A DNA stretch of 64,000 nucleotides from Roseiarcus sp963696665 (GCA_963696665.1 CAVOLE010000039.1:186001-250000), one strand, 5' to 3'; positions 35,782 to 47,300 are shown, counted from the first letter of the stretch. Notes: generated from the letters alone by a model not told the origin. Translations and numbers: made by a program.

Positions 35782-36795
35782 GTGACGACCGCGACGCAAA
35801 CGGCCAAGGCGCGGATTCCGGATCTGGACTTAGGACGGCGCCGGCGGGCCGCGCTCACGTTCATTTCGCGTTATGGCACGATCATCGGCCTTCTCGCGAT
35901 GATCGTGTTCTTCGCGATCAACGCGCCCGGAACGTTTCTGTCGCGGGCGAATCTCCTCAACATCTTGAGCCAGGCGTCGCTGACCGCCATCATCTCGGCG
36001 GGACTTACATTCACGCTTGTGGTCGGCGAGTTCGATCTCAGCATCGGCAATGTCGCAAGCTTCATCGGCCTCGTCGTCGCCGGCCTCATGGCCAAGGAGC
36101 ACTTTCCGATCCCCGTGAGCGTGGCTGGCGCGCTCCTGGTCGGGATCTTCATTGGTCTCGTGAACGGCTTTCTGGTGACGAAGGTCAGGATCAACGCCGT
36201 CATCGCGACGATCGGGGTCGGCACGATGCTGACCGGCATCGGATTTTCCTACAGCGCCTTTCCGATCGCGATCGGCATCCCGCGCGCGTTCACCGAGATC
36301 TCGCTCGGACGCGCCCTGTTCGGCGTGCCCAATCCGGTTTTCATCATGGCGGCGTTGCTCATCGTCATGTGGACGATCCTCAACAAGACGGATCTCGGGC
36401 AACGGATGCAGGCGGTCGGCAGCAACATTGAAGCGGCGCGTCTCTCAGGCATCCGCGTCGACCGGATGAAGATGTTCGCCTTCGCCACCGCGGGCTTCTG
36501 CGCCGCTCTGACCGGCGTGCTCCTGACCTCGCTGCTGGGCAGCGGGACGCTCGCCGCGGCCGACGGCTACCTCCTTGACGCTTTCGCCGCCGTGTTTCTG
36601 GGGTCCGCGACCTTACGGGAAGGGCAGTTCCACATCCTTGGCACTCTGATCGGCGTGCTGATCCTCGCAGTCGGATTCAACGGCTTGAGCATTTTCGGCG
36701 CGCCGACCTATTTCCAGCCGATCTTCAAGGGCGGCGTGCTGGTTCTGGCGGTCGGCCTGTCATCGCTCGCTCGCCGATACGCTTCGGCGAACTGA
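35782..36795 (+). CDS. Sugar ABC transporter permease (RbsC type)
   Basis: A 337-residue membrane protein with about 8-10 hydrophobic segments and the family core SAGLTFTLVVGEFDLSIGNV and VGSNIEAARLSGIRVDRMKM (the EAA-like cytoplasmic loop). It ends YQP-like ...PTYFQPIFKGGVLVLAVGL. A GTG start follows GAGGAGAGGATT. It completes the importer of binding protein, ATPase and permease. Confidence 0.9.
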   Translation: MTTATQTAKARIPDLDLGRRRRAALTFISRYGTIIGLLAMIVFFAINAPGTFLSRANLLNILSQASLTAIISAGLTFTLVVGEFDLSIGNVASFIGLVVAGLMAKEHFPIPVSVAGALLVGIFIGLVNGFLVTKVRINAVIATIGVGTMLTGIGFSYSAFPIAIGIPRAFTEISLGRALFGVPNPVFIMAALLIVMWTILNKTDLGQRMQAVGSNIEAARLSGIRVDRMKMFAFATAGFCAALTGVLLTSLLGSGTLAAADGYLLDAFAAVFLGSATLREGQFHILGTLIGVLILAVGFNGLSIFGAPTYFQPIFKGGVLVLAVGLSSLARRYASAN

Positions 36796-36975
36796 AAGCT
36801 CCGACTCGATCGGCTCCCCGAAGGCTCTAGCGTCCGCCGAGCAAGTAATTCATTCTATAAAATGGAATTTATTTGTCGTCGAAACCGCCCGCCAAATATG
36901 TTGAGCAGCAAGATGAGACGGCTTGCGGCGGCGCGGGTGAGGGACGCGTTCTGCCGAGGAGACGAGGAGGCGCGA

Positions 36976-37239
36976 ATGAGGTTATCGCTCATCAGTCGGC
37001 TGGCGGTTGCGGCCGCCTTGGCGGGTTCGCTGGCGGCTCCCGTTGCGGTGCGCGCCCAAGACCAAGGCATTCCGGTTATGACGCTGCGGGCCGCATTGCA
37101 GCTCCCTCCGGACAAGCTGCCGACGGTGTTCAGAAGCCCTAACCCCTATCAGCATGAGCCTTACAATATCCATCGGACCGACGGCCTGAGCCGCAATCCC
37201 GATGATTGCATGAGATGGGGCTGCATCGACCACAGGTGA
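36976..37239 (+). CDS. Small secreted DGLS...DDC...GC protein (member 1)
   Basis: An 87-residue exported protein: signal peptide MRLSLISRLAVAAALAGSLA..VRA, then about 60 residues. The mature sequence has IPVMTLRAALQLP, NPYQHEPYNIHR and the ending TDGLSRNPDDCMRWGCID. The lipoprotein at 57373 matches it almost throughout (IPVMT, QLP, NPY, TDGLSRNPDDC, WGCID). GAGGAGG sets the start. It converges on a porin gene 55 bases away. The function is unknown; the Asp/Asn-rich loop with two Cys resembles a calcium- or metal-binding loop (inference). Confidence 0.75.
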   Translation: MRLSLISRLAVAAALAGSLAAPVAVRAQDQGIPVMTLRAALQLPPDKLPTVFRSPNPYQHEPYNIHRTDGLSRNPDDCMRWGCIDHR

Positions 37240-37242
37240 CTG

Positions 37243-37272
37243 GACCGAAGACTTAAGGCGCCGAAGTCGGTC
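37243..37272. terminator. Imperfect hairpin between the convergent small-protein and porin genes
   Basis: GACCGAAGACTT pairs with AAGTCGGTC around AAGGCGCCG with a 3-base bulge. It lies between two convergent stops and could terminate both. No clear T-run. Confidence 0.4.
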
Positions 37273-37293
37273 TTCCTCCGCGGTGAAGCACGG

Positions 37294-38889
37294 TCAGAAC
37301 TTGACGCGCAAGCCGGCGGTCGGCGCGATGTTTTGGGTCGCCAAATAGCCGTTCGCCAATCCGCCATAGACGTTCGAGAGCATCACGCCGGCGTAGAGGT
37401 CGACCCGCTTGAGCGGCCGATAATCGATCATAGCTGAAAGGGCGAATTGCGTGCCGGCGCAAGCGCTGCTGTTTTCGCGGATAAGGTTGAGAACGTTGCC
37501 GTTCGCCTGGACAAAACTGGTCTTGGCGTAGGCGCAGGGAGTGGTCGAGGAGTTATAGTTGTTCTGGTTTTCGTAGTAAAAAGCGCCGGTCACGTCTACC
37601 TGTGAGTTAACCGCATATTTGGCGCCTATGAAGGGGACGTTGACGACCCGCATTTTGTCATAGGCGGTGTAATTGGTCCAAGCCGTCGGAAAGAGTTTCG
37701 CGATGGCTGGGTTGGTCGTCACGATGGTCCCGGGGACGCTATAGCCGCCGAGGGTCTGGAAGCCGTTCAAAAAGTCGTCGCTCGGATTCGCTTGCTGCCA
37801 CCACATCCAGCCGCCGGAGAGCGTCACCGGGCCCCATTTGTATTTGGCGAGCAGCATAAGACCGCTGTTGTTGGACAGCGTCGCTTTCAAATCGTCTGGG
37901 CCGTAGAAGTTCGGGATCCCGCTGGTGCAGCCGGTCTGGCCTGTGAAGGGGCCCTTGGTGAGCGTGGCGCAGGCGCCGGCGAAGTTGGAGAGGCTGACCG
38001 CGTTCTGCGCATAACTGCCGACGAGGTCCACCGACAGGAGGCCGCCAAAAAGGTTTTCAATGTCGGCGCCGATATCGCCCTGATAGAGGCCGGTCGTGCC
38101 GTTGCCCTGGTTATAGCCGCCCCACTGCACCAAGGCTCCGCCATGGAAATTCTCATAAGCCACTCGATACTTCACCGCGGTGTTGGCGCGGTTGGTTTCA
38201 GTGTCGCCGAAGCCCGCGTAGGAGCCGGAATAGCCAAGCGCAGAAAACGCATAGGAGCCGCCCATCGGATCGTAGGCGATGACCCCGTCGAGCGTCAGCG
38301 AGGTCACCCGGCCGACGGTGAGCGTTCCGAAAGTCCGATTGCTGAGGCCGAGGTATCCTACCGAGTTGTCAAATTGCCCGGCGCGGCTCGAGTCGCTGTT
38401 CGCGCTCTGTAGGACGAGCGGCAGGCCGTTATTCTGAACGAGCGAGCGTGGTCCGTTGACGAGGTTCCCGGAATAGGGGTTAAATCCGCTTTCCACTGCG
38501 CCGACGAGCGACCAACCCGGCAGCCACGGAATCGCCTCCTTTATATTGAGCCCGACCACCGATTGGCTGATGCCGTTCGGCGTCCACAGCCACTTGGGTC
38601 CGTGGCTCTGCTTGCCGACGAAACTGTAAACGCTGTTCGAGTACGTTCCGCTGGCGGGCGCGCCGTTGGAGCTGTAGCCGAGGCCGACGTCAAGCGTCGC
38701 ATAGGCGCTGATGCCCGCGTAGCTCAAGGGACAATCCGCGACGCTGCTATTCAAATAGGTCCAGAGACTCGAGAAGCAATTCGGCGGCGGAGGGGGCGTT
38801 TCCTCCTCCTTCTTGGTCGGCAGATCGGCCGCACTCGCAGCCGACGCCAATGCGATCCCTATGGCCAAAACGCTTATTCGAGCTTTCAT
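37294..38889 (-). CDS. Outer-membrane porin (alphaproteobacterial, ADLP type), paralogue A
   Basis: Beta-barrel porin of 531 residues: signal peptide ending ASAASA, mature start ADLPTKKEEETPPPPPNCF, CPLSYAGISAYATLDVGLGY. The barrel has alternating aromatic strands and ends with the C-terminal Phe (APTAGLRVKF) used for outer-membrane assembly. The ATG at 38889 follows a GTG; the ribosome site is weak. It is homologous to the porins at 39851, 52501 and 54591, shares NPSDDFLNGF and KRVDLYAGVMLSNVY with them, and is next to the small secreted gene at 36976. Confidence 0.9.
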   Translation of the reverse strand: MKARISVLAIGIALASAASAADLPTKKEEETPPPPPNCFSSLWTYLNSSVADCPLSYAGISAYATLDVGLGYSSNGAPASGTYSNSVYSFVGKQSHGPKWLWTPNGISQSVVGLNIKEAIPWLPGWSLVGAVESGFNPYSGNLVNGPRSLVQNNGLPLVLQSANSDSSRAGQFDNSVGYLGLSNRTFGTLTVGRVTSLTLDGVIAYDPMGGSYAFSALGYSGSYAGFGDTETNRANTAVKYRVAYENFHGGALVQWGGYNQGNGTTGLYQGDIGADIENLFGGLLSVDLVGSYAQNAVSLSNFAGACATLTKGPFTGQTGCTSGIPNFYGPDDLKATLSNNSGLMLLAKYKWGPVTLSGGWMWWQQANPSDDFLNGFQTLGGYSVPGTIVTTNPAIAKLFPTAWTNYTAYDKMRVVNVPFIGAKYAVNSQVDVTGAFYYENQNNYNSSTTPCAYAKTSFVQANGNVLNLIRENSSACAGTQFALSAMIDYRPLKRVDLYAGVMLSNVYGGLANGYLATQNIAPTAGLRVKF

Positions 38890-39850
38890 CACCCACCACC
38901 CCGACCAGCCGGGCGCAATTTTTGGTCTGATTCGACCCGTCTCCGGCTACATGAAATATAATGACTATAGACTTACTATAATTTAATCAAGCGAGAGCGT
39001 GGCGTCAAAAAGCGCCAAGCGGCGGCTCTCGCTTCGCTCGCGATTGCGATTTCGCCCGAACGCGTCTTGCTCCCATCCGCAGCGGCAGACTTGCCGCCGT
39101 CGCCGAATCAGAGGAGCAGGGACCGCGCTCTCTGCACGAGCGACTTTAGCGCCTGCGCGGGAAGGGGAATTCTGGTCGACGACCAAGCCGAGCCTTCCTC
39201 ACGTCCGCGGCGCGATGACGCAGAAAGCCATGACTGGGCATTGCCTTGTCGGATCCCGCCAAAATACCCGGCGCGTCCCCGCGTACCTTCGTCGCGAGCG
39301 CTGCTATCGGACTGATAACCATCGCGGCGCCCGCCTGCACCGAGATCGTTGCGAGCCGGACGGTCACCACTACCGACTGGTCCTGTGAGGGGGCCTTTAC
39401 CCGGAAAGCGCTGGAGATGGTAAAGGTTATCCCCCAGCAAGCAGCGGCAAGCGTCGCCCCGCGCCCGTCTCCAACTGCCGGCTGATCAATTTCCGCGACA
39501 ATGTATCAGCCGGAATACGCGACGGTTCGTGGCCCTCAATAACTGCTAAGCTGAGCCAGAATAAAGCGCCGCCGACGCTTTCGGCGGCGCTCTTGCACAA
39601 TGACTGGCGTTCCCTGGCGGGTCGCGCGCGCTTAGCGTTAAGACCGCCGCCCGAGGACAGTCACCCGCCATCCCCAATGGCCGAACCGGCAGGTTTCCCA
39701 TCTCTTAGGAACCTCTAGGAAATTCGCCGGTTGAGCCGCAAGCCTCGACGATTTACGTTCGGTGGGGGGCGTCCACGCCCCCCAGGATGGGGCGAACCCG
39801 TGCGGCGAAAAGCGCTACATTCGCCGCGCGAGATGGCCGGACGACGAGGG
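38890..39850. other. Intergenic region between two porins with two hairpins
   Basis: About 960 bases without a supportable gene. Near 38960-38990 an AT-rich stretch is the promoter side of porin A. A strong hairpin GCGCCGCCGA-CGCTT-TCGGCGGCGC lies at 39566-39590, and GGGGGGCG-TCCA-CGCCCCCC at 39764-39783, about 70 bases past the stop of porin B and probably its terminator. A weak 79-codon frame at 39246-39485 has no recognisable homology. Confidence 0.55.
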
Positions 39851-41488
39851 TCAGAACTTGATCCGAAGACCTGCGGTCGGGGCTATGTTCTGGGTCACCT
39901 GGAAGCCGTTCGCCAAGCCGCTATAAACATTCGAAATCATCAGGCCAGCGTAGAGGTCAACGCGCTTGACGGGCCGATAGTCGATCAGGGCGGAGATCGC
40001 GTCCTCCGTGCCAGCGCATTTGCCGCTGCTGGTTCGACCAACGGTGAACTTGTTCCCGTCGGGCTGAACGAAGGTTGTGCTTGTGCCCGTGCAGGGTGTG
40101 GGTCCGTTGAAGTTGGATTGTTGCAGGTAATAAAAGGACCCGATTACGTCGAGCTGAGGCGTGATCGCGTATTTAGCCCCGGCCCAGAAGTACGGAGCAA
40201 TTCTGGGACTGGTGAAGTTCGTGAAATTGGTCCATGCCGTAGGAAACAGCTTTTTGATTAATGGATTTGTCGACACAATGGTCGCCGGCACATTCCAGCC
40301 TCCGATGGTCGTGAAGCCATTCAAGAAGTCGTCGCTCGGGTTGGCTTGTTTCAGCCATGCGTAGCCGCCGTACACGGTCAGAGCCTGTACCTTGTACTTG
40401 GCGGTAAACATGAAGCCAGTGTTGTTTGAAAGGGTCGCCTGAACGTCAGTGTTGCTGTAGAAGGTTGGAATGCCGGACGTGCAGCCGGTTTGCCCCCCGA
40501 ACGGACCTGAGGTCAAGGTGGCGCAACTTCCGGCGAACGTGCCGACGTTCACCACGTCCTTGGCCCAACTGCCAATGAAGTCCATCGAAAGGACGCCGCC
40601 GTAGGGGTTTCCTTGAAACAGGTTGAAGTCCCCGCCGACTTGGCCCTGATACAAGCCGGTCGTGCCGTTGCCCTGGTCGTAGCCGCCCCACTGCACCAAC
40701 CCGCCGACGCGGAAATTCGCCCCATAAAAGGCCGGGTAAGGGTAATCCAACCGATATTTGACGGCGGTGTTGGCGCGGGCCGCCTCTGTATCCCCGAAGC
40801 CAGCGAAGGAGCCGGAGAATCCGAGCGGCGAGAAAGCGTATGAGCCGCCCATCGGATCATAGGAATTGATCGCGTCCAGCGACAAGGTGTTGACGCGGCC
40901 CACGGTGAGCGTGCCGTAGGTCTTGTTGCTAACGCCAATGAACCGCTGCGAGTTGTCATATTGGCCGGTGCGGCTTAAATCCGCGTTCGGACCCTGCAGA
41001 GTGAGCGCCTTGCCGTTGTTCTGGACTTGAGAGCGTTGAGCGTCGGCCAGATACCCATAGTACGGGTTAAATCCCAGCTCCCACGTGCCGATGAGCGACC
41101 AACCCGACAAGAGCGGACCCGATAGGAACGGAAGCGGCATGCTCATCTTGAGGCCCACCACCGACTGGCTGAGGCCGTTGGGCGTCCACAGCCACTGAGA
41201 CTGCGGCCTGGCTTGTTTGGTCACGAAGCTGTTGACGCCGTTGTTCCACGCCGCGTTATAGCCGGAACCGTGCGACTGCCAGCCGAGACCTCCGTCGAGC
41301 GTGCCATAGAGGGTGAACGGTCCATAGCTCAGCGGACAAGCCGCGGCGGTCGAATCGAGCCAACTCCAGAAGCTTGCGTAGCAGTTGACCGGCGCCACGG
41401 GAGCCTCTTTCTTGGTTGGCAGATCGGCCGCGTGAGCCGCGCCGACGGAGGCGACCGCAATCGCCAAACCGACACCAAACTTTCTCAT
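39851..41488 (-). CDS. Outer-membrane porin, paralogue B
   Basis: A 545-residue porin with signal peptide MRKFGVGLAIAVASVGAAHA and mature ADLPTKKEAPVAPVNCYASF. It contains CPLSYGPFTLYGTLDGGLGW, SYDPMGGSYAFSPLGFSGSF and the shared KRVDLYAGLMISNVYSGLAN, ending GLRIKF. AGGAGGGG precedes the ATG. It is very similar to porin A downstream, indicating a tandem duplication. It likely forms a general diffusion channel for small hydrophilic molecules. Confidence 0.92.
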   Translation of the reverse strand: MRKFGVGLAIAVASVGAAHAADLPTKKEAPVAPVNCYASFWSWLDSTAAACPLSYGPFTLYGTLDGGLGWQSHGSGYNAAWNNGVNSFVTKQARPQSQWLWTPNGLSQSVVGLKMSMPLPFLSGPLLSGWSLIGTWELGFNPYYGYLADAQRSQVQNNGKALTLQGPNADLSRTGQYDNSQRFIGVSNKTYGTLTVGRVNTLSLDAINSYDPMGGSYAFSPLGFSGSFAGFGDTEAARANTAVKYRLDYPYPAFYGANFRVGGLVQWGGYDQGNGTTGLYQGQVGGDFNLFQGNPYGGVLSMDFIGSWAKDVVNVGTFAGSCATLTSGPFGGQTGCTSGIPTFYSNTDVQATLSNNTGFMFTAKYKVQALTVYGGYAWLKQANPSDDFLNGFTTIGGWNVPATIVSTNPLIKKLFPTAWTNFTNFTSPRIAPYFWAGAKYAITPQLDVIGSFYYLQQSNFNGPTPCTGTSTTFVQPDGNKFTVGRTSSGKCAGTEDAISALIDYRPVKRVDLYAGLMISNVYSGLANGFQVTQNIAPTAGLRIKF

Positions 41489-42068
41489 AAAACCCCTCCT
41501 CGTGGGACCGAGACCGACGGCGGCCCGCTTTCAAAACCCAATTGCCCCCGCCGCCGTACTCGAGGCGCGGTCGCGTCTCCACCGCTGTGCGATCCGATTG
41601 ATTCGAGCCAGCGCCCGAAAGTTGTTTACGAACACATCCCGAGGCGAGTAGGTATTCCCCTTTTGACGCTCGGCACTCGTCCCAACTGTGGATCTTATTG
41701 CATGGTGAAATTAGCGGCGCGAAGCGTCACAGACAAACGATAAATTCGCCGTCTTATCGACTTTTTATAGGATGTTGCAGATTAATCACAGACAATGCTT
41801 TTGGGGTTGTGAAACAATAGCCTTTGGGTTCCCGCAACATCTTTCACGGACAAGCAAACTCGGCAGTGGCGGCGCAACACCCCACCCGACACACTTTGGT
41901 CTAATTGTGACGACTATTCCGCCAATGTTACAACTTGGCGACAAAGGACGGGGCAGAGTTAAAAAAAATTTAGCTGGCGCAGCCTCGTCTATTACAATCT
42001 AACTGCGCTGCGCGCGCCCGGATCTCGCCGGGGCTGGCAAATGCGGCGATGCGTTTGATGATGCGGCG
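41489..42068. other. Divergent promoter region, porin B / two-component system
   Basis: About 580 bases. It is AT-rich near 41690-41790 and 41940-42000 (for example AAAAAAATTTAG), with no frame that looks coding. It must contain the promoters of porin B (minus) and of the response regulator-kinase-RND operon (plus). I see no obvious palindromic operator. Confidence 0.5.
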
Positions 42069-42797
42069 ATGATCCCAGCTGTCGAGAATGTGGGTGATCT
42101 GACGAGTGGGCCGATTGATGCGGTCGGCCCGGTTCTGGTCGTGGAAGATGAGCGAGAACTCGCCGAGGAGATTCGCCTCGAACTGCAGGCGAGCGGCCAC
42201 CCGGTTCAGCTTTTCGAGACAATTGACGATGGGTTGCGCGCGGCCCGTCTCGGCGCCGCGGTGTTAGTGATTGACCGCATGCTCCATGGTCGTGATGGCC
42301 TTTCCATCATCGAGGCGTTGCGAGCCGAAGGCAATGCCACGCCAGCGCTGGTGATTAGCGCCCTTTCGTCAGTTGATGATCGCATCACTGGATTGAAAGC
42401 CGGCGGCGACGATTATCTGATCAAGCCATTCGACATTCGCGAGCTCACGGCGCGAGTCGAAGCGCTCCTGCGCCGTGGAGGCGACACGCGGCTCACCCGA
42501 CTGCAGGTCGGGGCCCTCGAGATGGATTTCATCGAGCGGACCGTACGGCGCGACGGCGAACTGATCGACCTTCTGCCGCGAGAATTCACTTTATTGGAAT
42601 ATTTCATGCGCCGGCCTGGCCAGATCGTGACGCGGGCGATGCTGCTTGAGGATGTGTGGAATTTCAAATTCCTGGCGCAGACCAACGTCGTCGACGTCCA
42701 GATCGGCAACTTGCGGCGCAAGCTCGACCCCGCCGACGCGCGACGCTTCATCGTCAACATCCGCGCCGTCGGCTTCAAACTGAATGCGGGCGCTTGA
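42069..42797 (+). CDS. OmpR-family response regulator of the RND operon
   Basis: Regulator of 242 residues. The receiver has GPVLVVEDERELAEEI, acceptor Asp69 in VLVIDRMLHGRDG and Lys in YLIKPFDIREL. The OmpR winged helix ends NVVDVQIGNLRRKLD..INIRAVGFKLNAG. The ATG lies in a weak context, but the receiver begins 20 residues in, so a later start is possible. The kinase gene overlaps its end by 14 bases. It probably controls the efflux operon downstream. Confidence 0.92.
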   Translation: MIPAVENVGDLTSGPIDAVGPVLVVEDERELAEEIRLELQASGHPVQLFETIDDGLRAARLGAAVLVIDRMLHGRDGLSIIEALRAEGNATPALVISALSSVDDRITGLKAGGDDYLIKPFDIRELTARVEALLRRGGDTRLTRLQVGALEMDFIERTVRRDGELIDLLPREFTLLEYFMRRPGQIVTRAMLLEDVWNFKFLAQTNVVDVQIGNLRRKLDPADARRFIVNIRAVGFKLNAGA

Positions 42798-44171
42798 GGT
42801 CTTTAACTCGCGGGCGTTTCGCCTCGCGCTGGCGTTCTCGATTGCGATTTCGATTGCGGTCGCGGCGATGTTCGCCTTCATTTACTGGCAAGTCTCGAGC
42901 GCCGACTTTCAGCGGATTAGCGCGGTTCTGGTCGACGAGGCGGCCAAGAGCGTAGGGGACAGCGAGGCTGACCTGCGCAAAGCGTTGGAGCTCCGCCTGA
43001 CGCGGGATATCCGCCGTCTGGATTATGTCGCTGTGTTCGATCCGAAAGGCGCCATGGTGTTCGGCGACGTGCCTGGCATGCCTCAGATTCCGGTCGATGG
43101 ACGCGCTCACGTCGTCCAAAATCAGCTCCTGCCGGATTCCAGCGGGAACCGCGAGCCGGCTATCTTTGTTGCCCGCAGCTTGGCCGGCGGCGGCGTTTTG
43201 CTCCTGGGGCGGAGCCTGCGGGAGACTTACGACCTGCAGAGAACGCTGTTGCGCGCTCTGGCGATCGCACTCGCGCCGACAATCCTGGTAATCCTGGCGA
43301 TCGGCGCGGTTTTCGCGCGGCGAGCTTCGCAGCGGCTGGAGCGCGTCCACGACGCGATCGTGAGGTTCATGAAAGGCGAACTCAACTCGCGCTTGCCCGT
43401 GGCTAATGAAGGCGACGACATCGACAAAGTGGCGCGCGCCGTCAATCTCATGCTGGACGAAGTCGCGCGGTTGGTGAACCAGCTCAAGAGCGTAGGCGAC
43501 AACATCGCGCACGATCTGCGCACTCCGCTCGCCGTGGCTCGCGCCAGGATTGAGCGCGCGCTCAACAGTGAAGCCGCGATTGAAGAATTGCACGCGGCGA
43601 TGGAGTCCGCCCTGGCGCAAATCGAGAAGGTGTCTACGACAATCTCGGCCATTTTACGCATCTCCGCGGTCGAGAATCACGCGCGGAAGTCGCAGCTCAA
43701 GGACATCGATCTCAGCGCGATCTGTACTGAGGTGTTCGATTTCTATGAGCCGCTGGCCGAGTCGAAGGGCGTGACGATGGTCGTCGACGCCGCGAAGCCG
43801 GTCTCGATCCGCGGCGACGAGGATCTTATGCGCGAGGCCTTCTCGAACCTTGTCGACAATGCAATCAAGTTCACGCCGGCGGGCGGCGCGGTCCGCATCG
43901 AGGCGCGGACAGTCGATGAGCGTCCCTTCGTTTGCGTGAGCGACACCGGTGTTGGCGTGCCGTCGCAGGAGCGTGCGAGGATTTTCGAGCGATTCTATCG
44001 CGGCGAGCGGAGCGGCAAATCGGGGGGCACGGGCTCGGTCTCAGCATCGCCGAGACAATCGCCAACCTTCACGGCTTCAAATTGTCGGTTGAAGACAATA
44101 ACCCGGGGGCGCGTTTTGAATTGCGCGCCACCGCGTCCACGCGGGCCAGAGTGACGCGGGAACCGGCGTGA
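42784..44171 (+). CDS. Membrane sensor histidine kinase (frameshifted in the last domain)
   Basis: TM1 is near residues 13-35, a periplasmic loop of about 120 residues, TM2 near 158-178, HAMP, then the H-box DNIAHDLRTPLAVARARI with His243 and N-box NLVDNAIKFTP. The last G-box is in another frame: ...GERSGKSGG|HGLGLSIAETIANLHGF. The shift is in a run of six G (44022-44027); a seventh restores the domain to 44171. This is most simply a homopolymer indel. It is partnered with the upstream regulator. Confidence 0.85.
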
Positions 44172-44336
44172 CGGAGCTCGGTTGCCTGAGCGCGTTTCCA
44201 CAAGAAGAGAAAAGAATATTTTAGTGTGATGAGGAGCGCGGGGCCCGTATCAAGGGGAGTGATGCCGGCGCGGCGGCGTTTGCCGCGACGGTGGAGCGCG
44301 CTTTGACGGACGTCGTTGCGCGATCAGAAGACACCA

Positions 44337-47300
44337 ATGCTCGCCATCGTTCGCATAGCGTTAAACAAGCCTTACACGTTCGTCGTCATGGCGATGCTGA
44401 TCGTCATCTTCGGCGTGACGGCCGCGATCAAGACGCCGACTGATATTTTCCCGAACATTGGGATTCCGGTCGTCGCTGTCGTGTGGCAGTACAACGGGTT
44501 GCCCCGGACGACATGTCAGGGCGCGTCATCTACTATTACGAGCGCTATCTCAGCGCGCAGGTCAATGACATCGAACATATCGAATCGCAGTCGCTCCCCG
44601 GCTATGGCGTGGTCAAGGTGTTCTTCCAGCCCGGGGTCAACATCAACGGCGCGCTAGCGCAGATCACCGCCGCCTCACAGACGGTGCTGAAGCTTTTGCC
44701 TCCCGGCATCACCCCGCCTTACGTCCTGAGCTTCAACGCCTCGAGCGTGCCGATCCTGCAACTGGCCTTGTCCAGCACCGCCCTGTCGCAGGCGGAGATA
44801 TTCGACGCCGGACAGAATTTTATCCGTCCGCAGCTCGCGACGGTCGCTGGAACGGCGGTGCCCTCGCCCTACGGCGGCAAGGTGTTGCAAGTCCAGGTCG
44901 ATCTCAACCAAGACAAGTTGCAGGCCTACGGGCTGTCCTCGCAGGACGTGGTCGAAGCGATCGCGCGGCAGAACGTCATCACGCCGGTGGGAACCGAGAA
45001 GGTCGGCAAATTCGAATATGTGGTCTCGCTCAATGACGCTCCCAGCCAGATCTCCGAATTGAACGACTTGCCCATCAAGACCGTCGACGGGGTCCCCGTC
45101 TACATCCACGATGTCGCTTACGTCCACGAGGGGAGCCCGCCGCAGATCAACATGGTGCGGGTGAATGGTTCAAACGCCGTCTTGATGACCATCCTGAAAA
45201 CCGGTTCGGCTTCGACGCTCGACGTCATCGCCGGGGTCAAGGCGCTGCTGCCGAAACTACGCCAAAGCCTGCCGTCCAGCCTTCACCTGGAGGCGGTGGG
45301 CGACCAATCGAGGTTTGTGACGGCCGCAGTGTCCTCGGTCATCTTCGAGGGTGTCGTGGCCGCGGCTCTGACCGGGCTGATGATTCTCATCTTTCTTGGC
45401 AGCTGGCGCTCGACGGTCATCATCATGGTGTCGATTCCCCTCGCCATCCTCACATCCGTCGCGCTCCTTGCTGCGACCGGCGAAACGATCAACGTGATGA
45501 CGCTCGGGGGCCTTGCGCTCGCCGTCGGCATCCTCGTCGACGACGCGACTGTGACGATCGAGAACATCAACTACCATCTCGAGCAGGGCAAGGACATCGA
45601 AAGCGCGATCATGGACGGCGCGCGGCAGATCGTGGTTCCCGCGACTGTCTCGCTCTTATGCATTTGCATCGTCTTCGTGCCGATGTTCACTCTGGGCGGG
45701 GTCGCCGGCTTTCTGTTTCGGCCGATGGCCAAAGCGGTCATATTCGCGCTCATCGGCTCCTATGTGCTCTCGCGTACGTTGGTCAATACGATGGCGCGCT
45801 TCCTGCTCGCCCATCAGGTTACGCACGGCCATGAGTCGCACCTCGCGCCGACACGCAATCCGCTTGCGCTTTTCCAGCGTGGATTCGAACGGCGCTTTGA
45901 AGCTATCCGGGCCTTGTATCGGCGCCTTCTCATGACCGCTTTGAGCGGACGGTGGGTGTTCATCGCTGGATTTATGGCGGCGGTTCTCTGCTCGTTCGCC
46001 CTTGCGCCTTACCTTGGCCGCAACTTCTTCCCGCCCGTCGAAAGTACGCAGATCGCCCTGCATGTGCGCGCCCCGACCGGACTGCGGATCGAGGAAACTG
46101 GGGTCGAGGTCGACAGGATCGAGGCGGCCATCCGGGCGATCATCCCGCCTGAGTCCCTGCGCTCGATCGTCGACAATATCGGCTTGTCGATCAGCGGCAT
46201 CAACATGGCCTACGCCAACACCGGATCGATCGGCGCGTCGGACGCGGATATTTTGATCACGCTCCACGACGGCCGGGAGGCCGAAGCTCCGGGTTACGTC
46301 AAGGCGATGCGCGAAGCGCTGCCGCGCCAGTTTCCGGGGACGACGTTCGCCTTCCTGCCCGCCGACATCGTCACCCAAATTCTCAATTTCGGCCTGCCCG
46401 CGCCGATCGACGTGCAGATCATCGGCTCGAAGATGGCGGAAAACCGCGCTTATGCGGACAAGCTCCTCACGAAAATCGCCCGCGTTCCCGGGGTCGCCGA
46501 TGCGCGCATTCAGCAGGCTTTCAACGCGCCGACCTTCCAGGTCAATGTCGATCGAACCCGGGCTCAGATCGTAGGCGTGAGCGAGCGCGACGTCGCCCAG
46601 AACCTGCAGAATGCACTGGCGGGCAGCATCCAGACCGCCCCGACGTTCTGGCTCAATCCAAAGAACGGCGTTTCCTATCCGATCGTCGCTCAGACCCCGC
46701 AATATTGGGTCCGATCCCTGTCAAATCTCGAAAACATTCCCGCTTCCCAAGGCTCATCCGACAAGCAGATCGTCGGAGGCGTCGCCGCAATCAAGCGCAA
46801 CGTCAGCGACGCCGTCGTCTCGCATTACGCGGTTCAACCTGTTATAGACATTTTCGCGACGAACAATGATCGGGATCTGGGGGCAGTCGCCGCGGATATA
46901 CAGAAAACCCTGGACGAGACAGCGCACGAGGTTCCGCCGGGCTCCACGGTCGTGGTGCGAGGACAAGTGCAGACGATGACCTACGCTTTTGGCCAGCTCT
47001 TCGTCGGTATCGCGCTCGCGGTCGTCCTCATTTATCTCTTGATCGTGGTCAACTTTCAGTCGTGGCTTGACCCATTTGTTATCATCACCGCCTTGCCGAC
47101 AGCGCTCGCCGGCATCGTCTGGATGCTATTCATCACCCACACCACTTTGTCCGTTCCCGCCCTGACGGGCGCGATCATGTGCATGGGAGTTGCGACCGCC
47201 AACAGCATTCTGGTCGTCAGTTTCGCGCGCGAGCGATTAGCGGAAGGCGCCGACGCCGCAACGGCGGCGATCGACGCCGGCTTCACCCGCTTCCGCCCGG

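Noticed and set aside
39246..39485. 79-codon frame between porins A and B
   Set aside because: It starts with TTG and shows no family match. Its hydrophobic stretch could be chance.
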